The notes under the pieces: model-generated
Told to the model about the DNA's origin: nothing
Seen by the model: the letters and a program-made list of their open reading frames with translations, nothing else
The model's database searches: none
NCBI GenBank assembly: GCA_902782595.1
Contig: CACZNW010000068.1
Location: forward strand, 1 to 18,387
DNA: 18,387 nt
Direction: 5' to 3'
Source of the DNA: an uncultured Methanobrevibacter sp.
GTDB taxonomy: Archaea > Methanobacteriota > Methanobacteria > Methanobacteriales > Methanobacteriaceae
Shown: piece after piece, positions 1-7,181 of the stretch
How positions within the stretch are numbered: the first letter of the stretch is position 1
Layout of the letters: each line of letters begins with the position of its first letter
Position numbers and translations under genes: made by a program

Positions 1-1
1 G

Positions 2-41
2 CTTGGTAAACCTTATTCTCACAAGAGAATAACAGCCCAAG
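2..41 (+). other. two-part stem-loop upstream of rtcB
   Basis: TTATTCTC (13-20) and GAGAATAA (25-32) form a perfect 8-bp stem with an ACAA loop. An outer CTTGG (2-6) can pair with CCAAG (37-41), leaving a 6/4-nt internal loop. No T-run follows directly. It may be a termination or processing hairpin of the upstream transcript, or chance within a coding tail. Confidence 0.3.
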
Positions 42-46
42 AATAA
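2..46 (+). CDS. possible C-terminal tail of an upstream gene
   Basis: Frame 2 stays open from the window edge for 14 codons and ends at TAA (44-46), giving a basic, polar tail that ends KRITAQE. It could be the end of a gene that starts outside the window. It is too short to assign to a family, and the same bases can fold into a hairpin, so coding is only one explanation. Confidence 0.25.
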   Translation, partial: LGKPYSHKRITAQE

Positions 47-99
47 TATTACAAAATGGTAAAAAAATTAAGTAATAGACTATAATATTTGAGGAGGGG
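43..99 (+). promoter_or_regulatory. probable promoter and RBS of the rtcB operon
   Basis: An AT-rich box (ATAATATTAC, about 44-53) lies roughly 50-60 bases before the rtcB start, a workable distance for an archaeal TATA element with a short leader. GAGGAGGGG (91-99) ends five bases before ATG 105 and is a very strong Shine-Dalgarno site, which fixes that start. The TATA assignment is tentative; a second A/T stretch (81-89) abuts the RBS and is too close to be the TATA box. Confidence 0.4.
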
Positions 100-104
100 A
101 TAAC

Positions 105-1214
105 ATGTTTGAATTAAAAGGAAAATACGCAACAGCCAAAATCTTTTCAGATGAAGTCGATGAAACAAGCATTTCACAGGTAATCCGGTTCCTCAACCAG
201 CCGATAGCTGAAAACCAGAAAATCCGCATGATGCCGGATATCCATGCAGGTAACGGATGCACTATCGGAACAACAATGACAATAACCGATAAGGTTGTTC
301 CAAATCTCGTCGGATCCGATATCGGATGTGGAATGGAAGTGGCATACCTTGATGCCGATGAAATTGATTTCAAACGTTTTGATGATATTATTAACAGCAA
401 AGTGCCTCACGGATACGATAAAAGGAAAACTCCTCATCATTTCATGAAGAACTTTGATTTAACCCGTCTTAAATGCTATTTCAAACTTGAATCAGGAAGT
501 GAAGGCAATTTTGATTTGGGAACTCTCGGAGGGGGAAATCACTTCATTGAAGTTAACCGAACATCAGATAATAATCTGATATTGGTGGTTCACTCTGGAA
601 GTAGAAGAATCGGAGGGGACGTCTGTGAATACTATCAAAATCAGGCACTGAAGGAATTTAAAAGATTCCACAACAGGGCAAGTGACAGGGATTTGATTTA
701 CTGTGAAGGAAAATTATTCGAAGACTATATTCATGACATGGAAATTATGCAGGATTTTGCGGTTTTAAACCGTAAAGCCATTGTCGAAACAATTCTGAGT
801 GAATACGGAATTGACTGCACTAAAACGTTCACGACAGTCCACAACTACATTGACACAGACAGGATGATTCTAAGAAAAGGTGCAGTTTCAGCAGATAAAA
901 ACGAAACCCTGATTATTCCGATTAATATGCGTGACGGTTCATTAATCTGCAAGGGAAAAGGAAACTCCGACTGGAACTATTCTGCTCCCCACGGTGCCGG
1001 ACGACTCTACAGCCGCAGCCGTGCCAAGGCAGAACTGTCTATGGATGAATTTGAAAAGACAATGGAGGGAATATACACCACATCAGTTAAAAGGAGCACT
1101 ATCGACGAATCTCCAATGGCCTATAAATCAATAGATAATATTTTAAATAATGTTAAAGATACAGTTAAAATAATGGATATTGTAAAGCCAGTTTACAATT
1201 TCAAAACCAAATAA
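105..1214 (+). CDS. rtcB: RtcB-family RNA ligase (short form)
   Basis: This is a 369-residue RtcB-family protein. RtcB joins RNA ends carrying 2',3'-cyclic phosphate or 3'-phosphate to 5'-OH ends, using GTP and Mn2+, in tRNA splicing and RNA repair. The metal-site motif GSDIGCGM supplies Asp72 and Cys75; further ligand histidines are His146 (GGGNHF), His163 (VVHSGSR) and His246 (TVHNYI). His296 in PHGAGR is the expected guanylylated residue. All catalytic positions are present, so it should be active. It is shorter than the typical archaeal splicing RtcB (about 480 residues) and reads like the compact form common in Firmicutes, which suggests a second, acquired RtcB used for repair (inference). 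It heads a four-gene operon with a downstream gap of 14 nt. No archease gene is visible. ATG 105 is supported by a strong RBS at 91-99. Confidence 0.93.
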   Translation: MFELKGKYATAKIFSDEVDETSISQVIRFLNQPIAENQKIRMMPDIHAGNGCTIGTTMTITDKVVPNLVGSDIGCGMEVAYLDADEIDFKRFDDIINSKVPHGYDKRKTPHHFMKNFDLTRLKCYFKLESGSEGNFDLGTLGGGNHFIEVNRTSDNNLILVVHSGSRRIGGDVCEYYQNQALKEFKRFHNRASDRDLIYCEGKLFEDYIHDMEIMQDFAVLNRKAIVETILSEYGIDCTKTFTTVHNYIDTDRMILRKGAVSADKNETLIIPINMRDGSLICKGKGNSDWNYSAPHGAGRLYSRSRAKAELSMDEFEKTMEGIYTTSVKRSTIDESPMAYKSIDNILNNVKDTVKIMDIVKPVYNFKTK

Positions 1215-1228
1215 AATTGGGGTGTTGG

Positions 1229-2035
1229 ATGGAAATGTCTGAATTAAAATACATGGATTTGTCATTGGATGAAATTTTAAAAAATCTTAACCGAAGTAAA
1301 TCAGTTATTGCAAATCAGGAAGAGGAAATTATACAGTTTAGAGATATAATTTTAACCGCTTCCAACAAACGCACATCAAACGAAAGAAGAACAACAATAT
1401 TTCTGGCAGGAGCAGGAAGATCAGGTTTTGTTGCAAAGGCCTTTGCCATGAGACTGATGCATCTGGGATTTTACGTTTACGTATTCAACGAGACAATAGC
1501 TCCTCCGGTCAATGACGGAGACATCATAATAATTGTTTCAAAATCAGGCAAATCCAATTCCATTACTCAAATCGTTGAGGATTCAAAATTGGATCACGTC
1601 AAGTTCCTTGCAGTCTGCGGAAACACCGAATCACAGCTAGCACAGACTGCCGATGCAAGAATTGTAATCGATTCCCTGCCTCAAAGTCTGGTTAACCTCG
1701 AAGACAGTGACATCAGAACTTTCATAGAGTCCCTGCCGGGTGCTTTCGTTAACTTTGAAAATGATGATGAACTTAGAGAAAAAATCGACAGTCTGCCAAA
1801 GAAATCCGCAGATTTAACAAACAGAAAACTGCAGGATTCAATCGATGACTTGCCGTCACAGATATCCGGAATCAGCAATATCTACAGGCCGCTGGAACTG
1901 ATACTGATGGGAACAGCTTTTGAACTTTCTGCTCTGGTTCTGCTTGACGCGCTTGTGGCTGAACTGATGCAGAAGTTAAATTTACGTGAAAAGGACCTCA
2001 AGGCATATCATGATGTTTTAAGCAGTTCAATTTAA
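1229..2035 (+). CDS. SIS-domain protein, 6-phospho-3-hexuloisomerase-like, with repeat insert
   Basis: This 268-residue protein has one SIS (sugar isomerase) fold. GAGRSG (61-66) and SKSGKS (104-109) are the sugar-phosphate binding loops, and the C-terminal half from MGTAFE onward with a late His (His261) resembles 6-phospho-3-hexuloisomerase (PHI/HxlB), which interconverts 3-hexulose-6-phosphate and fructose-6-phosphate in the ribulose monophosphate pathway. Known PHI proteins are about 180-200 residues. The excess is an insert of about 70 residues (147-218) carrying four copies of I-(D/E)-(S/D)-L-P, placed just before the last SIS strands. No hexulose-phosphate synthase gene lies next to it; it sits between rtcB and a wHTH-FHA gene, so a signalling or sugar-sensing role is possible (inference). 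ATG 1229 fits GGTG at 1221-1224; a TTG at 1217 has no RBS, and ATG 1235 is an alternative. Confidence 0.8.
   Translation: MEMSELKYMDLSLDEILKNLNRSKSVIANQEEEIIQFRDIILTASNKRTSNERRTTIFLAGAGRSGFVAKAFAMRLMHLGFYVYVFNETIAPPVNDGDIIIIVSKSGKSNSITQIVEDSKLDHVKFLAVCGNTESQLAQTADARIVIDSLPQSLVNLEDSDIRTFIESLPGAFVNFENDDELREKIDSLPKKSADLTNRKLQDSIDDLPSQISGISNIYRPLELILMGTAFELSALVLLDALVAELMQKLNLREKDLKAYHDVLSSSI
1667..1876 (+). repeat. in-frame fourfold repeat (I-D-S-L-P units) inside the SIS protein
   Basis: Four units begin at 1667, 1724, 1784 and 1844, spaced 57, 60 and 60 nt (19, 20, 20 residues). Each starts Ile-Asp/Glu-Ser/Asp-Leu-Pro and is followed by a polar helix-like stretch. The DNA copies have diverged in codon use (ATCGATTCC, ATAGAGTCC, ATCGACAGT, ATCGATGAC), so the repeat is conserved at protein level and is not a recent slippage product. 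Confidence 0.8.
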
Positions 2036-2051
2036 AAATAGGAGTTTTAAT

Positions 2052-2855
2052 ATGAGTGATTTAAATACAGTCAAGACAGTGATTTTGGATACATCTGATT
2101 CCAGTTTGCTATCCACCAAACTGGCTGCAGTCAACAATAATGTCAGATTTTCAATTCTTGAAATCCTAAGGGATTTTCAAAAAGTTAACAAGGGTGAAGA
2201 CGGTTCATTTAAAAAGGAACCGTTGTACTCCCGTGAAATCAACACAATTCTTTTGAATAATTACAACGTAAACATCACAACCCAGATGCTAGGCCAGCAC
2301 CTGAAACAGCTCAGTGAAGCCGGACTGGTTGAAGAGGTTGTCGTTAAAAAGGAAGTTCCAAACCGTGTAGGACGCAGAAACGTCAAGGGATTTGTCTTAA
2401 AGGAAGATGCATTTGAAGACCTTTTCCTGGATATCAGTTTTCTTTCAGATGAACTTCTCACATTCTTTGACTTATACAAAACAAATCAGAGATTCCATGA
2501 CGGTGAACACTGTGTTTTAACAATATTCAACGGCGAAGACAAGGGCAAAACATTCAAGGTTCACAAGGACGAGGTTGTTTTAATCGGAAGAAAGGCCAAT
2601 TTCAATGCCGGTGATTTGGCGTCATTTACAATACTTCTTGACAATAATTATTCTACAGTTTCAAGCGTTGCGAAACCTCATTTAAAACTGTTTTACAGGG
2701 ATAACGGATGGTGCATTCTGGATGAGGGAAGTTCCAACGGAACATACATTGCAGACAGGAAAGTTCCAACCGGAGTCGTTACCAGACTCAAACCCAATTC
2801 CTTTTTAAAATTGTCAAGAGGCAATGGTGGAGCGGTAATTTACTGTTCATTCTAA
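2052..2855 (+). CDS. winged-helix / FHA domain protein
   Basis: A 267-residue cytoplasmic protein. Residues about 30-118 look like a winged-helix DNA-binding domain: an N-terminal helix (FSILEILRDF), a recognition-helix segment (TQMLGQHLKQLSEAGLV) and a basic wing (VPNRVGRRNVKG). Residues about 150-265 form an FHA domain, which binds phosphothreonine peptides; Gly179-Arg180, Ser205, His210 and SSNGT (227-231) are the usual pThr-binding positions. The 16-nt gap to the SIS gene and the kinase gene directly downstream suggest it is a transcription factor or adaptor controlled by phosphorylation by that kinase (inference). Thr- and Ser-rich N-terminal residues (6-22) could be the phospho-site. 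GGAG at 2041-2044 supports ATG 2052. Confidence 0.85.
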   Translation: MSDLNTVKTVILDTSDSSLLSTKLAAVNNNVRFSILEILRDFQKVNKGEDGSFKKEPLYSREINTILLNNYNVNITTQMLGQHLKQLSEAGLVEEVVVKKEVPNRVGRRNVKGFVLKEDAFEDLFLDISFLSDELLTFFDLYKTNQRFHDGEHCVLTIFNGEDKGKTFKVHKDEVVLIGRKANFNAGDLASFTILLDNNYSTVSSVAKPHLKLFYRDNGWCILDEGSSNGTYIADRKVPTGVVTRLKPNSFLKLSRGNGGAVIYCSF

Positions 2856-2876
2856 TTAGATTTTCTTAAATCTAAT
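2855..2876 (+). other. intra-operon hairpin between FHA and kinase genes
   Basis: ATTAGATTT (2855-2863) and AAATCTAAT (2868-2876) form a perfect 9-bp stem with a TCTT loop. It begins at the FHA stop codon and ends five bases before the kinase gene's GGTGG RBS. No T-run follows. It may damp transcription or mark an mRNA processing site that sets kinase level relative to the upstream genes. Confidence 0.5.
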
Positions 2877-2890
2877 TTCTGGTGGTTCTA

Positions 2891-5800
2891 GTGGACTTTA
2901 ATGTAGTTAAAAACCTGGTTGAAGATTATTTCAACGGCCAGTATGAGGTTAGGAAATTTCTCGGAGAGGGGTCTTTTGCTGAAGTTTACCTTGTCAATCA
3001 TCATTATCTAGATGATTTACGGGCAATGAAGATTATCAAAGAACCCCTGGGTTCCACCTCCAACACAAAAAAGGTCTTTCATGAAGTGATGCTTGCCACC
3101 CGTCTGCGCCATGAAAACATCATAAGCATCTATGACGCCGGAGTAATTTCCACTTTCGGAAGTGATGATGATGGAAGATTCATTCTCCAGAAGTCTGACG
3201 GCTTGAATCGTGATGACTGGGCTTATTTTATAATGGAATACGTTCGGGGAGGAGACCTTGAAAAATACCTGAAATCATTCATCAACTCCAATATCTACAT
3301 GCCCATATCGAGGGTACTGGATATTGTCCGCCAGATTCTGTTGGGCTTAAACACTCTTCATTCTTCAAACCCGGCTATTGTTCACAGGGATTTGAAACCG
3401 AACAATATTCTTTTAAGCTATAACTCCAAAGGGGAAATTGTAATTAAAATCTCCGATTTCGGATTTGCAAAGGAAGTTTCAGCCGGCACAGTTGACGTGG
3501 AAGTTGCCGGAAACAAGAACTACATGGCACCCGAATGTTACAGTAAGGTTTTCTCCACAAAAACAGATATATATGCAGTGGGAGTTATTTTTTACCAGAT
3601 TTTAACTGGGCACTGTCCATATAACATTAACAGATTCAGTCTTCTTGAAGTCATTGACGAAAAACCGTGGAGTCAGCCGTTAAAGGCTCCAAGCCATTAC
3701 CGGAGAGATATTCCGGACTATATTGATAAGGTTGTATTGAAATGTCTTGCAGTTGACCCCTCCGGAAGGTATGGTGATGCGAAGGATCTTTTACGTGATG
3801 TTGAAAACTGCATTGATAAGTATAAAAAGGACATTAACGAAAGGCTGCCCGATGAAATTGATGACGCACATGAGCTATATTCGGAATACATAATCAATGA
3901 TTCAATCAGAAAGGCATTTGAACTTGCAAAATGTGAAAACAGATTAAGTGAAGCTATTGAAATTCTTGAAAGGGAAATGCTTGAGGATTATGATATCAGA
4001 AGATGCTATTCACATATCCTGAGGGTCTGGAAATCCCGACGCCCCGATGTTAAACTGGTTTCACAGGCATTTTCAGTAAATCTCAAAGGAAATAACTATA
4101 AACTGTCATGCAACTATTTAAAAGAGGCAATGGCATATAATCCAAGCATTAAAGGCAAATACCTTCCATACCTTGAATTGTGGAATATATTTTCCGATTT
4201 GCGAAAGTACGGCAATCTGATTAAGGCCGTTTTAAGCCTTGAAGATTTAATGGAAGCCAACAGGGACATCCATGATGCCTACATTAACATTATCCCGACA
4301 CTGAAAACGTTTTCCGTTGATGAAATCCTTAACGAATCCCTCAGACTTGCAGGTTTAAATTCACTTGCCGATGCGGCCAATCTGATGGAGTTTGCTGTTG
4401 TCGGCGACAGAAGGATTGAATCTAGATATGCATACAAACTCTCGCTTTTAAAGCAGAACATGAAAATTGACTTTAAAGCTCCTACAGCACCCGATAAAAA
4501 TACTGTTAATTATGCTATTGATTTGGGAACAACCGATTCGGTCATAGCATATTATAATGACGGAGATCCGATAATCATTCCAAACCGCAGTACCGGTGAA
4601 AATTTCACACCGTCTGCAGTTCTGATTGATGAAAATGACAATATTGAGGTCGGTAAAAAAGCCCGTGATGCAATTATAGAAAATTCACATGATGCAGTAA
4701 GCGAATTCAAGGACAATATGGGTTTTTCCATCCCGTACAAATTCGACTCATCTTCGCAGGTAATGCTTCCCGAAGAATTATCGGCTGAAGTATTGAAAGA
4801 TTTACGCAAATCCGTTTACTGTGAACTAGGGGAAAATATCGAGCACGTTGTAATAACGGTGCCCGCCAACTCAAACCCTATTAAAACAAAGGCAGTTAAC
4901 GATGCGGCTGACCTGGCAGGATTCCGGTCTCATTATCTTTTATTGGAACCGGTTGCAGTTTCCATGGCTTATGGTCTTCACAACTGTGAGAACGGAAAAA
5001 TCTGGATGATATATGATTTGGGAGGAGCAACATTCAACGTTACCCTGCTCAAAAATAACAATGGAGAGATTCAAAAAATCGATACCCTCGGTGTGGATAC
5101 CATTGGAGGCAATATATTCGACTGGAAAATCGTCGATGAACTGATGGTGCCTAAAATCATTGAAGATTTATCTTTCGATGATTTCAGAAGAGACAATCCA
5201 AAATATTACATGGAGTTTTCACAGCTTAAAAAAGCCGCTGAAAATGCAAAAATTGAACTGGCCGAAAATGACGTGGCTGATATTTTCATTGAAGACCTTT
5301 TTGACGGCTATGACTTTAAGTTCTCACTTACGGTTGAAGTGTTCAGAGAAATTATAGAAGATTCAGTTAAATACAGTCTGAAATTGTGCAGGGACCTGCT
5401 TGAGGGCAATCTGATTTCTCCCGATGAAATTTCAAAAATCATACTTGTCGGAGGTTCATCCCTGTCCCCAATCGTTCGTGACATTATCTCAGATGAATTC
5501 AGCATTGATTTGGAGGCGAGTATTGATTCCCTGACCGTTGTTGCAAGGGGAGCTGCAGTTTATGCCGGAAGTCTTGAAAAACCTTCCGTTGAAGTGGAAT
5601 CAGATACATTTTCAGTTGCATTAAAATCCCAAAAATCCGGCATTGCCGGTAAAGTATTTGCAGATGACGATAAATTTTCATTTCTGGGATATGACATTGA
5701 ATTCAGCTCTTCAGCTGACACTCATAGAGTTCCGGTTGACATTGACGGAGCATTTAAGGTTGACCTTGAAAGCAGAGGACAATATTTAATAAATATCTAT

Positions 5801-6508
5801 GATAACATGGGTAACCTAAAAAAAATCGATGTAAAATCACCGAATTCCATCAAATTCATCACTGAATCCTATGACTTTGAAATGGACATAGGATTTTTCG
5901 ATGAAAAATATGACAATAAGTTTTACGGAGATATGGAACGTGAGTATATTGTCGATGCCTACAGTGAATTAATAAATGATTTAAATAATTTAACTCAGTT
6001 TTACTCATTCACTGAGTTGAATGAGGATTATACAGTTGATTATCTCTCAAGACTTGTTTCAGTTCTATCTGATGATAAAACTGCAATCAACCAGGCTGCA
6101 ATTTATCTCAAATATGTAAATAGTCAAGTCAATTCATGGAAAGCCAAGCTTGAAGTTGACATACTTGTTGATGGCATTGAAAACAAACTTGGTATCATAG
6201 ATGAACATGATTATTTTAAAACAGACCAGATCAGACATGACCTGTCCCGTGCGGTTGAAGACGGTAATTCGGACAGGTTAAATGAAATCTATGACAGTTT
6301 AGTTGAAAAATATGTTGTTTTAAAAAGAAACGATGTGATAACCACCTGCTTTTTTAACCTGAGATATGAAGGGATATATACAAAAAATCGGGCGATGGCG
6401 AATGAACTGATTGAAAATGCCATTATTGCTTTAAATAATAGGGATTATAATATGCTTTATAGCATTATCACTCAGTTATATGAAATTGATGAGAGAAATT
6501 GGAATTAA
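2891..6508 (+). CDS. Ser/Thr protein kinase fused to Hsp70-type ATPase
   Basis: A 1205-residue fusion. Residues about 15-310 are a eukaryotic-like kinase with all catalytic elements: GEGSFAEV glycine loop (25-32), Lys47, Glu65, HRD (165-167), DFG (189-191), APE (213-215). Residues about 310-535 are helical, perhaps TPR-like. Residues about 540-895 are an Hsp70/DnaK-type actin-fold ATPase: DLGTT (544-548), DLGGATFN (709-716), LVGGSS (852-857). The usual Hsp70 catalytic Lys aligns with Arg592, and the Asp ending DLGGGTFD is Asn716, so hydrolysis may be weak. There is no recognisable Hsp70 substrate-binding domain; a beta-rich module (about 902-997) and a helical C-terminus ending in an A-L-N-N-R-D-Y repeat-like segment follow. 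No signal peptide or membrane segment is seen. The FHA gene upstream and the phosphatase downstream are likely partners. GTG 2891 fits GGTGG at 2881-2885; an in-frame GTG at 2882 lies inside the RBS. Confidence 0.9.
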   Translation: MDFNVVKNLVEDYFNGQYEVRKFLGEGSFAEVYLVNHHYLDDLRAMKIIKEPLGSTSNTKKVFHEVMLATRLRHENIISIYDAGVISTFGSDDDGRFILQKSDGLNRDDWAYFIMEYVRGGDLEKYLKSFINSNIYMPISRVLDIVRQILLGLNTLHSSNPAIVHRDLKPNNILLSYNSKGEIVIKISDFGFAKEVSAGTVDVEVAGNKNYMAPECYSKVFSTKTDIYAVGVIFYQILTGHCPYNINRFSLLEVIDEKPWSQPLKAPSHYRRDIPDYIDKVVLKCLAVDPSGRYGDAKDLLRDVENCIDKYKKDINERLPDEIDDAHELYSEYIINDSIRKAFELAKCENRLSEAIEILEREMLEDYDIRRCYSHILRVWKSRRPDVKLVSQAFSVNLKGNNYKLSCNYLKEAMAYNPSIKGKYLPYLELWNIFSDLRKYGNLIKAVLSLEDLMEANRDIHDAYINIIPTLKTFSVDEILNESLRLAGLNSLADAANLMEFAVVGDRRIESRYAYKLSLLKQNMKIDFKAPTAPDKNTVNYAIDLGTTDSVIAYYNDGDPIIIPNRSTGENFTPSAVLIDENDNIEVGKKARDAIIENSHDAVSEFKDNMGFSIPYKFDSSSQVMLPEELSAEVLKDLRKSVYCELGENIEHVVITVPANSNPIKTKAVNDAADLAGFRSHYLLLEPVAVSMAYGLHNCENGKIWMIYDLGGATFNVTLLKNNNGEIQKIDTLGVDTIGGNIFDWKIVDELMVPKIIEDLSFDDFRRDNPKYYMEFSQLKKAAENAKIELAENDVADIFIEDLFDGYDFKFSLTVEVFREIIEDSVKYSLKLCRDLLEGNLISPDEISKIILVGGSSLSPIVRDIISDEFSIDLEASIDSLTVVARGAAVYAGSLEKPSVEVESDTFSVALKSQKSGIAGKVFADDDKFSFLGYDIEFSSSADTHRVPVDIDGAFKVDLESRGQYLINIYDNMGNLKKIDVKSPNSIKFITESYDFEMDIGFFDEKYDNKFYGDMEREYIVDAYSELINDLNNLTQFYSFTELNEDYTVDYLSRLVSVLSDDKTAINQAAIYLKYVNSQVNSWKAKLEVDILVDGIENKLGIIDEHDYFKTDQIRHDLSRAVEDGNSDRLNEIYDSLVEKYVVLKRNDVITTCFFNLRYEGIYTKNRAMANELIENAIIALNNRDYNMLYSIITQLYEIDERNWN

Positions 6509-6519
6509 AAAAAAGATTT

Positions 6520-6544
6520 TAGTGAAATTAAGTTAATTTCACTA
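6520..6544. terminator. bidirectional hairpin terminator
   Basis: TAGTGAAATTA (6520-6530) and TAATTTCACTA (6534-6544) form a perfect 11-bp stem with a 3-nt loop between two convergent genes. A run of As (6507-6514) before it gives a T-run on the minus strand. The distal arm contains the stop codon of the minus-strand gene (6542-6544). Confidence 0.65.
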
Positions 6545-6844
6545 GTCAATATCTATACCCTTGGTTTTAAACATTAATTTTGCAGTTAATTCATACCATC
6601 CTGCCAGTTCCTGATTTTCAACAGGTCTTCTTTTGGCTGATTCGTATAATGATTTAACTTCATACGGGTCAATCTTATCTGAGAATAAACTTAAGATAAC
6701 AACTGCATTGGTACAGTTTCTATCATGTTTATCACTGTTTTGCCATTCCTGTGTTACTTTAATACATTTTTTAACATCTGTGTTTTCAAATGCATCCTTG
6801 AACTCTTTTGCATAATCTTTTTTTCCGAATCCGAATAATCCCAT
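6542..6844 (-). CDS. small soluble protein of unknown function
   Basis: A 100-residue hydrophilic, mostly helical protein that I do not recognise. It begins MGLFGFGKK, a glycine/aromatic start followed by lysines, and the rest (two or three amphipathic helices with NAVVILSLF and ELAGWYELTAKLMF) resembles a short helical-repeat or TPR-like fold; it contains two cysteines (Cys27 and Cys44) and no signal peptide. It is convergent with the kinase-Hsp70 gene and shares the hairpin terminator. ATG 6844 is chosen because AGGA lies nine bases upstream; an in-frame ATG at 6853 directly abuts that AGGA and would leave no spacing. It diverges from the phosphatase cluster across a 190-nt promoter region. 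Confidence 0.7.
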   Translation of the reverse strand: MGLFGFGKKDYAKEFKDAFENTDVKKCIKVTQEWQNSDKHDRNCTNAVVILSLFSDKIDPYEVKSLYESAKRRPVENQELAGWYELTAKLMFKTKGIDID

Positions 6845-6853
6845 TTTTACCAT

Positions 6854-7035
6854 TCCTAAAATTTATTTTAAAAGGATAATTAATTATATGTGTTATTATA
6901 GTTTAAATAGTTTTATATCTCACTTTTTCAATTAAATAAAAAACTTTAGTCAATTTAAATATTTAGAAATTTATAATTAGTATTAATGGAATAATAATTA
7001 AGTGTTTAGGCTAAAAAATTTAAATTGTGATTTCC
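6854..7035. promoter_or_regulatory. divergent promoter region
   Basis: About 180 bases of very AT-rich sequence separate the small minus-strand gene from the plus-strand small ORF and phosphatase. AATTTATAATTAG (about 6967-6979) is a candidate TATA box for the plus-strand unit, and TATAATTAATTA read on the minus strand (about 6878-6889) is one for the minus-strand gene. GTGAT (7027-7031) is the RBS of the small ORF. No RNA gene or longer repeat was seen. Confidence 0.4.
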
Positions 7036-7170
7036 ATGCAGAAAGACGACAGGTCTCAAAATTCAACGGTACTTTTAAATCAGTATAAAAATGACGGATT
7101 TCTGGATTTTTACTATTCAAATGATCTGGAAAAAGTCATGAAGATTCTGGACAGGGTTATGAAAGAGTAG
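7036..7170 (+). CDS. 44-residue small ORF coupled to phosphatase
   Basis: ATG 7036 opens a 44-codon frame ending at TAG (7168-7170). GTGAT at 7027-7031 gives a plausible RBS with four-base spacing. The product is polar and highly charged: a Gln/Asn/Ser-rich N-terminus, then NDGFLDFYYSND and an amphipathic helix (LEKVMKILDRVMKE). The last base of its stop codon is the first G of the phosphatase RBS (GGTGAT), so translation is likely coupled. Family unknown; it could be a small regulatory partner of the phosphatase or only a leader peptide. Confidence 0.55.
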   Translation: MQKDDRSQNSTVLLNQYKNDGFLDFYYSNDLEKVMKILDRVMKE

Positions 7171-7181
7171 GTGATATTTTA

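Noticed and set aside
2..41. tRNA or other structured RNA gene at the window edge
   Set aside because: There is a hairpin, but no T-arm sequence, CCA or cloverleaf, and a short open frame spans it.
80..400. 106-codon minus-strand ORF over the rtcB start
   Set aside because: It overlaps the strongly supported RtcB N-terminus and its RBS.
1217..1228. TTG 1217 as start of the SIS gene
   Set aside because: No RBS precedes it, and the GGTG behind it suits ATG 1229.
1667..1876. CRISPR-like or microsatellite repeat
   Set aside because: The periodicity is at protein level with diverged DNA; there are no identical repeats or spacers.
2882..2890. GTG 2882 as start of the kinase gene
   Set aside because: It is part of the GGTGG RBS at 2881-2885; GTG 2891 has proper spacing.
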